Origin: Nostoc sp. TCL240-02
Lineage (GTDB): Bacteria; Cyanobacteriota; Cyanobacteriia; Cyanobacteriales; Nostocaceae
Assembly (NCBI RefSeq): GCF_013343235.1
Contig: NZ_CP040094.1
Span: 3,658,501-3,722,500 of the forward strand
Direction of reading: 5' to 3'
DNA: 64,000 nt
Shown here one piece after another: positions 1 through 9,467 of the stretch. The notes under the pieces are model-generated. The model made no database searches, was not told the origin of the DNA, and was given only the letters and a program-made list of their open reading frames with translations. The stretch's first letter is position 1, and each line of letters starts with the position of its first letter. A program made the position numbers and the translations under genes.

Positions 1-229
1 TTTTTCTCTGGTAATTAACCAAAGCTGGGGCAATAATTAACTCACTGTATTCTAGTACCGAGCCTGAACCGTACTTAGATAAATACACGCTAGCGATGGT
101 TTTACCAGGCCATACAGAAATAATCTTTAACTCTAAAGGAATCAAAGGGCGTACTAGGTCAATATTCACTAAATGAAGAGTTTGGATAGCGTAGCCTTGA
201 AGTGTCCAAGGTGCCTGTGGATATGGCAT
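1..229 (-). CDS. Acetoacetate decarboxylase-like protein, N-terminal part (runs off the window)
   Basis: The minus strand is open from an ATG at 229 to the window edge (76 codons). It begins MPYPQAPWTLQGYAIQ and continues through VWPGKT and YGSGSVLEYSEL, which I recognise as the start of the cyanobacterial acetoacetate-decarboxylase-family proteins (a beta-barrel family that often acts on other small molecules). The catalytic lysine would lie beyond the visible part, so activity cannot be judged. It lies downstream of dnaK in the same direction but behind a terminator, so it is probably a separate transcription unit. The family call is from memory of sequence style, not a search. Confidence 0.6.
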   Translation of the reverse strand, partial: MPYPQAPWTLQGYAIQTLHLVNIDLVRPLIPLELKIISVWPGKTIASVYLSKYGSGSVLEYSELIIAPALVNYQRK

Positions 230-300
230 AAGGGAGTTAATAGTGAGGAGTTAGAAATCAATTAAAATAGCAATATTATTTATTTTTACTCATAACTCCT

Positions 301-335
301 AAAAAAATTCCCACCCAGGTTAATACCTGGATGGG
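301..335 (-). terminator. Rho-independent terminator of dnaK
   Basis: On the minus strand, 46 bases after the dnaK stop, an 11-bp stem with one mismatch (310-320 pairing with 325-335, loop TAAT) is followed by a run of seven T. This is a standard intrinsic terminator and separates dnaK from the next gene. Confidence 0.8.
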
Positions 336-381
336 TAATATGAGGCGGGACAAAATAATTATCCCGAAAGAAGTAGAAGAA

Positions 382-2286
382 TTATTTACTCTCTGTAAAA
401 TCAGCGTCAATCACATCGTCGCCGCTACCAGAGGTAGAGCTAGAACCACCATCTTGAGGTTCAGCACCAGGTGCTGCACCGGCACCAGCTTGTTGATAGA
501 TGTTGCTACCAACAGCGAATAGGGCTTGTTGCAATTCTGGGGTGAGCTTCTTGATTTGCTCATCGTCTTCTTTGGCAACTGCTTCCCGCAGTTCTTTTAC
601 CAAACCTTCAACTTTAGTCTTGTCAGCAGCCGGAACTTTATCGCCCAATTCTTGTAACTGCTTTTCAGCTTGGTATGACAAGGAGTCGGCTTGGTTCTTG
701 CGTTCAATCTTCTCACGCCGATCTTTGTCAGATGAAGCGTTTTGTTCAGCTTCTCTTACCATCCGGTCAACATCAGATTTATCCAGAGTGGAAGCGCCAG
801 TTATGCTGATGGACTGTTCTTTACCAGTACCTTTGTCCTTAGCGGTGACGTTAAGGATACCGTTAGCGTCAATATCGAACACCACTTCAATTTGAGGAAC
901 GCCACGTGGTGCAGGAGGAATACCATCAAGGCGGAAGGTTCCCAAACTCTTGTTATCGTTAGAAAATTCGCGTTCACCTTGAAGGACGTGAATTTCTACG
1001 TTGGTTTGACCATCCACTGCGGTAGAGAAAACTTCCGATTTCTTGGTGGGGATTGTCGTGTTGCGGGGGATAATTTTGGTCATCACGCCGCCCAATGTTT
1101 CAACACCCAAAGAAAGCGGTGATACATCTAACAGTAAGATGCCAGTAACTTCATTATTCAATACACCTGCTTGAATAGCTGCACCAATTGCTACAACTTC
1201 ATCAGGGTTAACACTTTGGTTAGGGTCTTTACCCAATACCTGCTTCACAATTTGGTGGACTGCGGGAATCCGGGTAGAACCACCAACTAATACCACTTCA
1301 TCAATATCGCCTTTGGTTAACTTGGCATCCCGGAGAGCGTTTTCTACAGGGATACGGCAACGGTCGATTAAGTCAGAACAAAGTTCTTCAAAGGTGGCAC
1401 GAGTCAGGGTTGTATCCAGGTGCTTGGGCCCGTCCTGGGTAGCGGTGATAAATGGTAGGTTGATTTCTGCTTGGGTAACGCTAGAAAGCTCAATTTTGGC
1501 TTTTTCTGCGGCTTCAGTCAGACGTTGTAAAGCTTGTTTATCTTTCCGCAGGTCAATTCCTTCGGCTTTCTTGAACTTTTCAGCTAAGAAGTCAACTATT
1601 TTTTTATCAAAGTCGTCACCACCAAGGTGTGTATCCCCAGATGTAGCTAGTACTTCAAAAACTCCATCTCCTACTTCCAGCACGGATACGTCGAAGGTAC
1701 CACCACCAAGGTCAAATACGAGAATGGTTTCGTTACTCTTCTTGTCAAACCCATAAGCTAGAGAAGCAGCAGTCGGCTCGTTGATAATCCGCAGAACTTC
1801 AATCCCGGCGATTTTACCAGCGTCTTTTGTCGCTTGCCGTTGAGAGTCGTTAAAGTATGCAGGAACGGTGATTACAGCTTGGGTAACAGTTTCACCAAGG
1901 TATTTGCTGGCATCTTCAACTAGTTTGCGAAGAACCTTTGCAGAAATTTCTTCAGGAGCAAACGGTTTACCAGCTATCGGACAATCTAATTTGACATTGC
2001 CGTTGCTGCTGAGAACTTTGTAAGAAACTTCAGTTGCTTCGTTACCCACTTCATCGTAGCGGCGACCGATAAAGCGTTTGACTGAGTAAAACGTATTTTC
2101 GGGGTTCATCACCGCTTGGCGTTTGGCGATTTGGCCAACCAAGTTGTCGCCATTTTTCGCAAATGCCACTACTGATGGCGTTGTCCGAAAACCTTCAGCA
2201 TTAGCAATTACTGTGGGTTTACCACCTTCCATCACTGCCACGCAGGAGTTCGTTGTTCCTAAGTCAATTCCAACTACTTTTGCCAT
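382..2286 (-). CDS. dnaK: Molecular chaperone DnaK (Hsp70)
   Basis: A 634-residue Hsp70: an ATP-driven cytosolic chaperone that binds exposed hydrophobic segments with J-domain and GrpE partners. The sequence starts [18 protein letters not shown] (phosphate-1 loop) and contains [10 protein letters not shown] and [10 protein letters not shown] of the nucleotide-binding domain (about residues 1-385). The substrate-binding domain and helical lid follow, with an acidic tail [12 protein letters not shown]. Cyanobacteria usually have three DnaK proteins; the length and the short tail fit the principal DnaK2 type, not the longer DnaK1 or DnaK3. No CIRCE element (TTAGCACTC palindrome) was seen upstream. 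It is monocistronic, with its own terminator at 301-335. Confidence 0.97.
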   Translation of the reverse strand: MAKVVGIDLGTTNSCVAVMEGGKPTVIANAEGFRTTPSVVAFAKNGDNLVGQIAKRQAVMNPENTFYSVKRFIGRRYDEVGNEATEVSYKVLSSNGNVKLDCPIAGKPFAPEEISAKVLRKLVEDASKYLGETVTQAVITVPAYFNDSQRQATKDAGKIAGIEVLRIINEPTAASLAYGFDKKSNETILVFDLGGGTFDVSVLEVGDGVFEVLATSGDTHLGGDDFDKKIVDFLAEKFKKAEGIDLRKDKQALQRLTEAAEKAKIELSSVTQAEINLPFITATQDGPKHLDTTLTRATFEELCSDLIDRCRIPVENALRDAKLTKGDIDEVVLVGGSTRIPAVHQIVKQVLGKDPNQSVNPDEVVAIGAAIQAGVLNNEVTGILLLDVSPLSLGVETLGGVMTKIIPRNTTIPTKKSEVFSTAVDGQTNVEIHVLQGEREFSNDNKSLGTFRLDGIPPAPRGVPQIEVVFDIDANGILNVTAKDKGTGKEQSISITGASTLDKSDVDRMVREAEQNASSDKDRREKIERKNQADSLSYQAEKQLQELGDKVPAADKTKVEGLVKELREAVAKEDDEQIKKLTPELQQALFAVGSNIYQQAGAGAAPGAEPQDGGSSSTSGSGDDVIDADFTESK

Positions 2287-2462
2287 TTTAGGTGCTGGCT
2301 CCGTATAACTACAAATGAATGAATGAGAATATAAAGGACTAAATTTTGAACCAACAGGTCAATAAATCAGCCAATTCAGCATGAATACCTTTGATTTGGC
2401 TTTCCTGGGACTAAAACTCCAGATTATGCTGATATATATACTGAAGCTTAGGGGTAGCCAGT

Positions 2463-2536
2463 CCATGAAGGGTGGTTTCCCGAACCTTGCTTAGGACGGT
2501 TAGACTAACTAAATAGTTTTTTTAGTTGGTTCATGG
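2463..2536. repeat. Nested inverted repeats in the dnaK upstream region
   Basis: The 405-base gap between dnaK and the SDR gene (2287-2691) has no gene. It holds CCATGAA (2463-2469) facing TTCATGG (2530-2536), with GAACC/GGTTC and AACTAAA/TTTAGTT pairs nested inside, so a stem of several short helices can form. It may be part of a structured dnaK leader or just a repeat. A short AATTGGG-type run follows at 2643-2660. Function unknown. Confidence 0.35.
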
Positions 2537-2691
2537 ATTGATTTGCCTTCACTCTGTCTAATGTATGAGAATTAATACTTTCAGTAATTAGGGTGAACCG
2601 TAACATCCGAGTGGTGTTTGCCGTCTTTAGAGGTAAAGTACTGGGAATTGGGAATTGGGGATTAGATAAAATATGATTCAGCACTTAGCAG

Positions 2692-3510
2692 TTACTTAAG
2701 TCGAGCGAAAAGAGTTTCCCAATCAATTACAGGTGGTCTTTGTCCCTGGTTGACTATTTCAAAAATTTTCTGGGAACTACTTGGCTGAAAAAGGCATTCC
2801 ACGCAAGCGTTTGCTACATCAATCCGACTGGTATCACCTGAAAGTGTATCTCCTGTGGCTATAATCACACCATATTTACCATCTGTTTTGGCCTTTAGCA
2901 GTGTGTTGAGGTCGTATGAAGTATAAGGCCCGTCAATCAAGCGTCCTGGGCGGATAATCGTGTAGGGCAATCCTGAATTAATAATGGACTCCTCACCTTT
3001 TTGTTTGGCATCCAACACGCCAAAAGCATTAAGAATACTAAAAGGAAACTGATCTTTACGGAGAATTCCACAAGAAGAGACGAAAACGAATCGCTTCAAA
3101 TTCTGGGGTGCTGCTGTAACAAGGTTGCTGACACCTTGGGCATCAACCTTGGCTGGACTATTCTTTGCTTTTGCTTCGCTAGATTTGGGGTTAAGGAAGG
3201 TGATTCCCCATTCCAGCAAGTTCGGGGTTTGGTCAAACTCCCATCGCGCAGAGGGAAAAGCGGTGGTTCCAGTACAGCAGATTATGTGGGTGACATTTTG
3301 CGTTGCGGCTGGGAGTGTAGCTGGCTGACGGATGTCACCAAGGGCAATTTCCGTTCTTTGGTTAAACATTTCTTCGGCTTTGGCGGCATTGCGTGTCAGA
3401 ACGCGAACTTTCAAACCCTTTTCCAGGAGTTTGCCTACCACCAGTTGCCCCACTCCACCAGTAGCACCAGCAACTAGTACCAAATCTTCAGCTGAATCAA
3501 AAGAAGTCAT
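2692..3510 (-). CDS. SDR-family NAD(P)-binding protein (Ycf39/NmrA-like)
   Basis: A 272-residue atypical short-chain dehydrogenase/reductase. The N-terminus carries the dinucleotide-binding glycine motif GATGGVGQLV (residues 15-24) at the end of a beta strand, followed by RVLTRN, typical of NADP-preferring NmrA/Ycf39-type folds. The middle has FVFVSSCGI, and YTIIRPGRLIDGP is a usual substrate-lobe motif. No classical YxxxK catalytic pair is obvious, as in many atypical SDRs that act as assembly factors or redox sensors. The substrate is unknown. It is transcribed in the same direction as dnaK, but the 405-base gap argues against one operon. Confidence 0.8.
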   Translation of the reverse strand: MTSFDSAEDLVLVAGATGGVGQLVVGKLLEKGLKVRVLTRNAAKAEEMFNQRTEIALGDIRQPATLPAATQNVTHIICCTGTTAFPSARWEFDQTPNLLEWGITFLNPKSSEAKAKNSPAKVDAQGVSNLVTAAPQNLKRFVFVSSCGILRKDQFPFSILNAFGVLDAKQKGEESIINSGLPYTIIRPGRLIDGPYTSYDLNTLLKAKTDGKYGVIIATGDTLSGDTSRIDVANACVECLFQPSSSQKIFEIVNQGQRPPVIDWETLFARLK

Positions 3511-4125
3511 AAATTGCCTTTGAGATAGTCTCTTTTTAATCTACTCAAAAAATGCGATCGCGTACCCTGTGGGGAAGAAAGCTACGCATAGCGTTTCGCA
3601 CAGAAGGTATCGCCAAAATAGACTCAGATTAAAAATTTGGCTAATAGCTGTTGATTCTGTAGCTTTCAGGCTGACAATTGGGAATTTTAAAACCAGGTCA
3701 AATTTCCCAAAACTGAATCAGAACAGTAGCAAGCACTTGAGGTTTCAAGCAAGGAATGAAAATTAGTCAAAAATTAATTTCGGGTATTCTGGGAATGGCT
3801 ACTATCTCAGTAATCGTTGGTGCGATTAGTGCCCATCAACAATTGAAGATGGCTAAATATCTTGCTCAACAAGAAGCTGAAGAGGTTGCTGGATTACTGG
3901 GATATTTCGTAAGTCATGAGCTTGAAGACCACGAACTGCGATCGCGTGAGAAAATACTAGCCCATTTACAAGAGCATGTAGAATCGCTACATAAGCAACG
4001 TCAGCGCGATCTAGAAATTGTAGATCGTAATAAAATCATTCTGGCAGATGTAGTTGCAGAAGATATCGGTACGCGATTAGATCACGATCACAATAATGAA
4101 GTTGGTAAAACTATTCAAGATGGTA

Positions 4126-5156
4126 TAGCGGTTATCAGTCTTGTGAGGTACAGTAGCAGCAGTGAGTAAACCAACCCAGCAAATTCTCTATTGTCACTTC
4201 TGCGAATGCCGTATCTAATGCCTGGAGTAAATCAGGGTATGTCCTTGCACCGATGCGACGGAGAATGTTCTTAATCTTGGACCAACAATTCTCAATCGGT
4301 GAAAAATCGGGAGAATAGGGGGGGAGATAAATGAGATGAGCGCCAGCAGCGATGAGCAAAGCTTCAAGTTCATCACTTTTATGGATTGAGCAGTTATCCA
4401 TGATCACCACTGCACCAGGCCAAAGTTTGGGTACGAGCTTTTGGGCGATGAAGGCATCAAAAGTCAAAGCATCGATAGAACCTAAGCCACTCCATTGGGT
4501 GAGCAGTCCTTTCAAGCTAATTGCACCAATTACCGAGACATTTTTCCCTTTGCGGTTGGGCTTTTGAGCATAGCCTGAAGAAGGCCAGGCAAGGCGCGGG
4601 CACATTTGCGGATGAAGGACAGATTAACTCCCGATTCATCTAAGAAAATCAGCTCTTCGACGGGTATCCCCCTCAAGAGTTTCCAGTACTCAAATCGGGC
4701 TAGTTGGACTTCATCACTACCTTTTTTTGTGAGGTGGAGACTTTTTTTTGAGGTTGAGGTGAAGTTTCCAGCGAACCATCCGATTCACCGTAGCTACCCC
4801 AATTAAGACCTCTGTTTTCTCGTAAAGTCGTTCCCGCAATTCGCTTAACGTCGCATCGGGCTGTGCTATGACGAGTTGGCGCAGGATTTCTAACTGTTCA
4901 GCATTCAACTTTGTTGCTGTCTGCTCAGTCCGCACCTTGGGGCCTATCATCCCCAATTCTCGATGGCGTTTGAGTAAATTTTGCACAAAACTTAAGGTGA
5001 CACCAAAGTTTTTAGCCAGTTTTCGTTGGGAAATGTCACCGCAGGCATAAGCATCAACTATTTTTTGACGCAAGTCGAGAGAGTAGGCTTTCATCACCAC
5101 CAATTATCAGTAGAATTGCTCTCTCCTACTGTACTGAAGTAGACTGATAACCGCTA
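4126..5156 (-). mobile_element. IS630-family insertion sequence, copy 1 (1031 bp)
   Basis: The ends are inverted repeats starting TAGCGGTTATCAGTCT, bounded by TA at 4124-4125 and 5157-5158 (the TA target duplication of the IS630/Tc1 superfamily). The same element recurs at 18694-19721 and 48821-49849. Assigning a TA duplication is supported by the host: only this choice restores the kinase reading frame, whereas a TATA duplication would create a stop soon after the junction. Relative to copy 3 it has two extra bases in the middle of the transposase, near 4580. Confidence 0.93.
4135..5103 (-). pseudogene. IS630 transposase, copy 1 (frameshifted)
   Basis: The first part (5103 down to 4717) has a helix-turn-helix region beginning MVVMKAYSLDLRQKIVDAY. 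The second part (4605 down to 4135) carries IMDNCSIHK and PIENCWSKIKN, the second and third residues of the DDE triad. Compared with copy 3 the first A tract is 8 long, not 9, the second is 7, not 6, and two bases are inserted around 4580, so no single shift links the two halves. The protein is probably not made in full. Confidence 0.85.
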
Positions 5157-6498
5157 TATACCCAGAACTTATGTTGAGACTAGTCCTGAGTACCCAAAGG
5201 GGATTCAATTGATTGCTGTTGCTTTTCAAACTAACAAGGGTAAAACAATTGGTGCAGTCATTCTGGAATATACCCCACTTTACAAAGCAGCACTAGCAAC
5301 AGCCGAAAAAAATATTATTGTCACGTCGTTTATTAGTTTGGCATCTGGCATACTGGCACTATCAGTAGGCTATTTGATCTCCAGAAGCATCTCAAAACCG
5401 ATTAAACAACTCCAGCAAGCTGTGGTAAATCTGGCTGAAGGGAAGCTGGATAGCAGAGTTTGTATTCGCTCCCAGGATGAAATTGGCGATTTAGCTACCT
5501 CATTCAACAAAATGGCGGACGATCTTCAACATTCTAGAGATAAGTTGGTCAATACCAATGAACAATTACGAGACGAAATTAGTGATCGCCAGCAGGCAGA
5601 AGCAGAACTTCAGCAAGCTTTAAAAGAACTGCAAAGAACCCAGATCCAATTAATTCAATCTGAAAAGATGTCAAGTCTGGGTCAACTAGTGGCGGGAGTT
5701 GCCCATGAAATCAACAATCCGGTTAATTTTATCTACGGCAACCTCGAATACACTGATGATTACACTCAACATATGTTGCTGTTAATTAAGCTTTATCAAA
5801 AACACTACCCCTATCCAGAGCCAGAAATTCAAAATGCTAACCAACTGAACGATATTGAGTATCTAATAGAAGATTTGCCTAAGATGTTAGCCTCAATGAA
5901 AATGGGGGCTAAACGTATCCGGGAAATTGTTCTCAGTCTACGAATTTTCTCTCGCTTGGATGAAGCTGAGTTAAAAACGGCTGATTTGTATGAAGGAATA
6001 GACAGTACCCTGTTAATTTTGCAACATCGGCTCAAGGCACAAAATAATCGCCCTCAAATTGAAGTGGTCAAAGAATATGGAGAAATACCTAAAATTCAGT
6101 GTTTTGCAGGGCAAATGAATCAGGTATTTATGAACCTCTTGGCAAATGCAATCGATGCTTTAGAAGAGGCTTTCCAAAAAGAACTTTGTCTAAATCCCTT
6201 GATTCGCATTTCTTCGGAACAGGTAAATGAAAATGCTGTGATTCGGATTACTGATAATGGATCGGGAATTCCAAAAGAAATTCAGTCGCGTTTATTTGAC
6301 CCTTTTTTCACTACGAAAGCAGTTGGTAAGGGGACTGGTATGGGATTATCGATCAGCTACCAGATAATTACTGAAAAGCATGGTGGATCTTTGGAATGTA
6401 TCTCATCACCGGGACAGGGTGCAGAGTTTGTGATTGCAATCCCAATTAGAGCAGCGAAATTAGCACAATCATCAATCAGCGATCGCATAATAGGGTAA

Positions 6499-6756
6499 GT
6501 ATGAGTGTTTTTCAGCCCATAACTGCGTAGGCGTAGCCCGCACTTCTCTACGAGACGCTGCGCGTAGCTTGCTTGCACGAAGTGGTACGACTGCGCTCAG
6601 TGACCGTCGTAGACATCGCTATATAGCGGAAATTGCGCCCGAATTGTTCGGTTCTACCACTTTCAACAGTACACAAATGGTTATAACCTCGTAGGTAGTA
6701 GCGAAATGTCTACCTTAGACGTTGTTAGTCGCTCTTGAATTAAGGGGTGAAAGCCT
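6499..6756. repeat. Intergenic dispersed-repeat region
   Basis: No gene is seen. The stretch 6520-6625 is made of short GC-richer modules (GCGTAGGCGTAGCC, ACGAGACGCTGCGCGTAGC, GCGCTCAGTGACCGTCG) that match the style of dispersed Nostoc repeats. The last one is the reverse complement of a module found inside two coding regions at 7428 and 43672. The leader of the next gene follows. Confidence 0.5.
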
Positions 6757-8253
6757 GTGTACGAATGGATATTGCCAAGTCTGAGCGAAATCTTGGCCCA
6801 AAATCAATCAAGTGTGGCTGAATGTTCACCTGGTAAAGCAGAACGGCAGTGGCGTATCAGCCTCGCGGCAACTGAACATTTGCTATTAAATACTTTAGCA
6901 GCTAATTCAGTTGACACAACTCAAGGATTAGTTTTAGCTGCACCTGCACCCTTATTCAGTCAGCCAAAACTGACTCAAAACTTACAGACAGTAACTTTCA
7001 CAGCAAAACCATTTAATCCCTTGGCACTGATGCCATTTCAGATGCCAGATGCGATTGCAACTATAAATGAAGAAATCGCTCCTCATGAATCGGTACTTCC
7101 CTTATTACCTGCTGATCCTCTGGGGACAGAGCAGTTTTGCTTAGTTTTTACTGATAAATTTAGATTAGTACTAGTTTTAGCAACCCATAAAAACGGTAAA
7201 AAAACCTTTTCATTTTCTTTTGAACCGGAAGTAGTACAGCAAGCTTGGCGATCGCTAGGAGCCAGAGTAATGCTGGCTAATCCAGAATTTTTTGCCCGCC
7301 TGGATGTATTAGTACAACAGTATTCTCCGGTAGCGCCAGATTGCCGCATCATGATTCAGTTTAGTCAGTTGCTGCTTCAGGAATTAACAGAAGCAGAAGA
7401 GACTGGGGAAGAAGCAGGGGAGCAGGTGGTCACTGAGCGTAGCCGAAGTGGAGCAGGGAGCAGGGGGAAAAATACCAATTCCCAATTCCCAATTCCCAAT
7501 TCCCAATCCCCAAATCCTGATGTCGAACTGCTCCAAGCCTTCGCTCACGAAGTCCGCACACCTTTAACAACTATTCGCACCATGACTCGTCTACTGCTGA
7601 AGCGGCGAGATTTAGATGCTAGTGTGATCAATCGCTTAAAAATTATCGATCACGAATGTACTGAGCAAATTGATCGCATGGAGTTGCTGTTTAAGGCAGC
7701 AGAATTAGAAACTACTGCCTCTACAAAATGTTCAAAAACTCAACTCACCCCGATGTCTTTAGATCAAGTGTTGCAGCAGAGCATTCCTCGGTGGGAACAA
7801 GCAGCGCATCGTCGGAACTTAACTTTAAATGTTGTTTTACCCCAGCAACTACCAACTGTGGTAAGTAATCCCATGATGCTCGATCAGGTACTCACCGGTT
7901 TAATAGAGAATTTCACTCGCAGCTTGCCCTCTGGTAGCCATATTCAAGTGCAAGTTATTCCGGCTGGAGATCAACTGAAGTTACAATTATCGCCCCAATT
8001 TGGATGCAAAGATTCCAGTAAAGCCGCCACACCTGCAACGCCACCAATTCGCAAAGCCCTTGGTCAATTGCTGATGTTCCAACCAGAAACGGGTACGATT
8101 AGTTTGAATATTGCTGCAACCAAGCATTTATTTCAAGCGATCGGCGGTAAATTGATTGTGCGTCAGCGTCCACACTATGGGGAAGTTTTGACGATTTTCC
8201 TTCCCTTAGAAGTTAGCAACAAACATAAATCTGGAGCTAAAACTTGGGAGTGA
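6757..8253 (+). CDS. Histidine-kinase-like protein with degenerate ATPase domain
   Basis: A 498-residue soluble protein starting with GTG. Residues 1-205 form an input region (a DICT- or GAF-like sensory fold is possible but not assignable). An H-box AFAHEVRTPLTT lies at about 263-274, followed by a dimerisation helix pair. The C-terminal part resembles a HATPase fold (PMMLDQVLTGLIENF in the N-box position), but the usual asparagine pattern and the DxGxG and GxGxG boxes are missing, so ATP binding is doubtful. Residues about 212-255 are a low-complexity insert encoded by a dispersed repeat and AATTCCC tandem repeats, in frame. It may act as a phosphotransfer or signalling scaffold. Family membership is clear, activity is not. 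Confidence 0.75.
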   Translation: MYEWILPSLSEILAQNQSSVAECSPGKAERQWRISLAATEHLLLNTLAANSVDTTQGLVLAAPAPLFSQPKLTQNLQTVTFTAKPFNPLALMPFQMPDAIATINEEIAPHESVLPLLPADPLGTEQFCLVFTDKFRLVLVLATHKNGKKTFSFSFEPEVVQQAWRSLGARVMLANPEFFARLDVLVQQYSPVAPDCRIMIQFSQLLLQELTEAEETGEEAGEQVVTERSRSGAGSRGKNTNSQFPIPNSQSPNPDVELLQAFAHEVRTPLTTIRTMTRLLLKRRDLDASVINRLKIIDHECTEQIDRMELLFKAAELETTASTKCSKTQLTPMSLDQVLQQSIPRWEQAAHRRNLTLNVVLPQQLPTVVSNPMMLDQVLTGLIENFTRSLPSGSHIQVQVIPAGDQLKLQLSPQFGCKDSSKAATPATPPIRKALGQLLMFQPETGTISLNIAATKHLFQAIGGKLIVRQRPHYGEVLTIFLPLEVSNKHKSGAKTWE

Positions 8254-8316
8254 ATATTCATCAACTATATTTTTTAAATTATAAATATTCACTCTAAATT
8301 AACATAAGTTAAAGAA

Positions 8317-8411
8317 ACCTCTCCCTGCCTTGAACTTTCGTTCAAGTCTGTCCCTCTCCGACTCGGAGAGGGACAGGTTTTACTTAGTAGAAACCAGGGA
8401 GAGGTCTTTTT
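8317..8411 (+). terminator. Compound hairpin with terminator-like end
   Basis: An 11-bp outer stem (8317-8327 with 8395-8405) encloses two perfect inner hairpins: CTTGAAC/GTTCAAG (8329-8346) and a 14-bp stem (8348-8361 with 8363-8376). The outer stem is followed directly by a T run (8407-8411). It would end transcription of the kinase-like gene, but the three-way-junction form is larger than an ordinary terminator and looks like a mobile repeat that has been used as one. Confidence 0.6.
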
Positions 8412-8549
8412 GTTAGACTAATTTATCTCACATTAAATCAGACAGTAATTAAATTTATCTTACTTGCCATTAGTAAAAATAGATGCCAAAAATGGATATA
8501 AATTCTGTCTAAGAGCCAAGTACACATTTGTGTAAAAACAAATAGGAGA

Positions 8550-9221
8550 ATGATGGCACATTTTGAAATAATCGAAAAAGAAAGCTTACGTTTAGTCAAA
8601 GTAACTTTGCAAAACGAAACAGTACGGACTGAATCTGGTGCTATGTACTATATTCGTGGCAACGTTCAGATGCAATCTAAAGCCCCTTCAGCAGGCGGGT
8701 TTTTAAAATCATTAGCCACAGGAGAAAACATTTTCCGTCCTACATATACAGGTACGGGTGAATTATATTTAGAGCCGTCTTTAGCGGGATATCACATTCT
8801 CGAATTAGACGGTAGTGAATGGATTTTAGATAGTGGTGCTTATTGGGCTAGTGATGGCAGTATAGAAGTAGGAATTGAACGAAACAAATTTGTATCAGGC
8901 TTAATTGGTGGCGAGGGTTTGTTTCAAACAAAAGTCAAAGGTAGAGGTAAAGTGGTAATGGTAGCACAAGGCCCTGTAGAAGTAATAAATTTACAAAATG
9001 ACCGATTAGTTGTCGATGGAAATTTTGCGATCGCTCGCACAAATACTTTAAATTATCGCGTTGAAAAAGCTACCAAATCTCTTTTAGGTTCGATGACTTC
9101 TGGTGAATTTCTCGTCAATACTTTTGAGGGAACTGGGACTGTATTGCTTGCTCCCATACCTTACTGGAAAGTCATGATGATTCGGCAAATTACTGCCGCG
9201 TTACCAAAAACTTCTGGCTAA
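8550..9221 (+). CDS. AIM24-family protein
   Basis: A 223-residue protein of the AIM24/TerD-related family (PF01987 type). These proteins are beta-rich; the bacterial members are of unknown function and the yeast relative is a mitochondrial protein. Typical features are the many glycines in a repeated beta pattern (GTGELYLEPS, GEGLFQTKVKGRGKVVM, FEGTGTVLLAP) and ESGAMYYIRGNVQMQ near the N-terminus. There is no signal peptide or transmembrane helix. A Shine-Dalgarno-like AGGAG lies just before the start; ATG at 8550 or 8553 are both possible. It stands alone between a hairpin and a convergent alaS. Confidence 0.85.
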   Translation: MMAHFEIIEKESLRLVKVTLQNETVRTESGAMYYIRGNVQMQSKAPSAGGFLKSLATGENIFRPTYTGTGELYLEPSLAGYHILELDGSEWILDSGAYWASDGSIEVGIERNKFVSGLIGGEGLFQTKVKGRGKVVMVAQGPVEVINLQNDRLVVDGNFAIARTNTLNYRVEKATKSLLGSMTSGEFLVNTFEGTGTVLLAPIPYWKVMMIRQITAALPKTSG

Positions 9222-9237
9222 GAATTATCAATGATCA

Positions 9238-9356
9238 GTCATATCATGTCAGCTTAAAGACTTATCATGAAGACCGCAGGGGGCAGGGGGAAAAAGGATT
9301 TTCCGATTTTTGCACAGATGTGGTAATCATAATTAATTAACCGGACATGATATGAC
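9238..9356. repeat. MITE-like element with 13-bp inverted ends
   Basis: GTCATATCATGTC at 9238-9250 faces its exact complement GACATGATATGAC at 9344-9356. The 93 bases between hold a purine-rich run (GGGGGCAGGGGG) and no open frame. This is the size and form of a small non-autonomous element. No clear target duplication was seen. The rest of the AIM24-alaS gap (9357-9467) shows nothing else. Confidence 0.45.
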
Positions 9357-9467
9357 TCCTGACTCCTGAATTATTCTTCAAGAGCATCTTCAAAGGATTT
9401 TAGCTATTAGCCTCAGAATAGAATTCCAAAGCTAATAGCAACGAACTGGGGATTGTCAGATGTGGGT

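Larger units (their letters stand above)
3756..6498 (+). pseudogene. Sensor histidine kinase with HAMP domain, interrupted by IS630 copy 1
   Basis: Two open frames, 3756-4125 and 5159-6498, join without a gap when the IS630 element (4126-5156) and one TA duplicate are removed. The junction then reads D-G-I-P-R-T-Y-V, giving a 569-residue kinase. It has a TM helix near residues 4-26, a periplasmic sensor part, a second TM at about 175-199 and a HAMP domain (SISKPIKQL..., 200-250). A coiled coil leads to the H-box VAHEINNPVN (His about 306). The ATPase domain has its N box (LLANAIDALEE, about 445), DNGSGIP and GKGTGMGLS. All catalytic motifs lie in the downstream half; that piece starts at an in-frame TTG (5209) and could still give a membrane-anchored kinase lacking its sensor domain. 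The cognate regulator is not in the window. Confidence 0.9.

Noticed and set aside
1313..1756. Long antisense frames inside dnaK and alaS
   Set aside because: Shadow frames of highly expressed genes with no independent coding signs.
2287..2691. CIRCE/HrcA operator before dnaK
   Set aside because: No TTAGCACTC palindrome was found in the region.
4124..5160. 4-bp TATA target duplication for IS630 copy 1
   Set aside because: It would put a stop soon after the junction in the kinase; a TA duplication restores the frame and matches the family.
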